From Streptomyces sp. TRM68367 (GTDB taxonomy: Bacteria; Actinomycetota; Actinomycetes; Streptomycetales; Streptomycetaceae): DNA of 64,000 nucleotides. The notes beneath the pieces are model-generated. The model saw only the letters and a program-made list of their open reading frames with translations. It made no database searches and was not told the DNA's origin. The translations under genes and the position numbers were made by a program. The stretch spans positions 61,242-125,241 of the forward strand of contig NZ_JACTVI010000015.1 of the NCBI RefSeq assembly GCF_014495685.1, written 5' to 3'. Of the stretch, positions 63,717 to 64,000 are shown one piece after another (position 1 is the first letter of the stretch; every line of letters begins with the position of its first letter).

Positions 63717-64000
63717 TCACGCCACCGGGGCCAGCTTGTCCTCGAGCCCGGGATTCGCGTCCAGCCAGCGGCGCGCGGACTCCTTCTCGTTCCCGGCGCC
63801 GCCCTTCTGGATCTCCACCTCGAGGGAGGCGAGTTGCTCCTCGGACAGCTTGAAGTTCTTCAGCCAGCCGCTGAGTTCCGGGAACTCCTTGCGGAAGTCC
63901 TTCTTCGCGACGGTGTGGATCTGCTCGCCCTTGCCCCAGGCGCCCTTGGGGTCCTTGAGCTTCTTCAGGTCGTACTTGCCGTACGCCCAGTGCGGCGACC
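63717..64000 (-). CDS. Glycine betaine/proline-type ABC binding protein, C-terminal part
   Basis: Partial: the gene runs beyond the right edge and 94 codons plus the stop are seen. The frame reads PHWAYGKYDLKKLKDPKGAWG, then LKNFKLSEEQLASLEVEIQKGG and ARRWLDANPGLEDKLAPVA. This resembles the end of OpuAC/ProX-type compatible-solute binding proteins (WLD-NP near the end). High-affinity uptake of betaine or related osmolytes at the membrane surface. Assignment is from the C-terminus only. Confidence 0.7.
   Translation of the reverse strand, partial: SPHWAYGKYDLKKLKDPKGAWGKGEQIHTVAKKDFRKEFPELSGWLKNFKLSEEQLASLEVEIQKGGAGNEKESARRWLDANPGLEDKLAPVA

Noticed and set aside
1..64000. CRISPR arrays, tRNA or rRNA genes, insertion sequences, prophage
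   Set aside because: No regular repeat-spacer pattern, cloverleaf, transposase or phage structural gene was seen anywhere in the window.

Overview
The window is typical Streptomyces chromosome. GC is very high, third codon positions are almost always G or C, GTG and TTG starts are common, and it contains a mycothiol ligase gene, the gyl glycerol operon, the complete Pup-proteasome locus and a conservon (rar/cvn). Gene order matches, as far as I recall, the segment of the S. coelicolor core chromosome with gyl, metH, prcBA and rar, read in the reverse direction. I see no tRNA, rRNA, CRISPR array, prophage or insertion sequence.

Left part (1-11.7 kb): a RecD-like protein with a broken P-loop, translationally coupled to an aldo/keto reductase; a divergent LLM-type flavin/F420 oxidoreductase; a ferritin-like protein; a corA pseudogene; then a conserved run of histidine phosphatase, DUF3090 protein, SCO1664-family protein and MshC (mycothiol biosynthesis), followed by a PAC2-family protein and a GntR regulator. 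11.8-17.0 kb is the glycerol operon gylR-glpF-glpK-glpD on the minus strand; near-identical 19-bp palindromes lie before gylR and glpF. metH and a HAD phosphatase follow on the plus strand.

22-31.4 kb: two tandem paralogous peptide-type binding lipoproteins with no permease, a response regulator downstream of a RecB-type nuclease, a site-2 protease with a long N-terminal extension that carries ten perfect-length 13-residue repeats, tRNA m1A methyltransferase TrmI and a secreted protein. 31.5-46.4 kb is the Pup-proteasome region: a ferredoxin divergent from arc, then dop, pup, an endonuclease VII-type HNH protein, prcB, prcA, a LacI/MFS pair, pafA, two FKBP isomerase genes, pafB and pafC. Arc unfolds pupylated substrates for PrcAB, PafA attaches Pup, Dop removes it, and PafBC is a DNA-damage transcription regulator. 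tatA, tatC and a Ski2-like helicase follow.

51.3-51.8 kb holds decayed remains of a urea carboxylase/allophanate hydrolase operon. 52.2-56.9 kb is the rarABCDE (cvn9-type) conservon, ending in a P450 without the ExxR arginine. The right end has a pseudouridine synthase, an acetyltransferase, an esterase pseudogene, a tautomerase-like/YHS fusion, a LysR regulator divergent from a TDT-type transporter that appears frameshifted at its C-terminus, an XRE-cupin regulator coupled to a BtuF-like protein, and the C-terminal end of a glycine-betaine-type binding protein.

I did not find a clear new defence or biosynthetic system. The most unusual items are the gene remnants, the endonuclease VII gene inside the pup-prcBA operon, the shared promoter element at ferredoxin/arc/pup, the permease-less binding-protein pair, the 13-residue repeat array and the tautomerase/YHS fusion.
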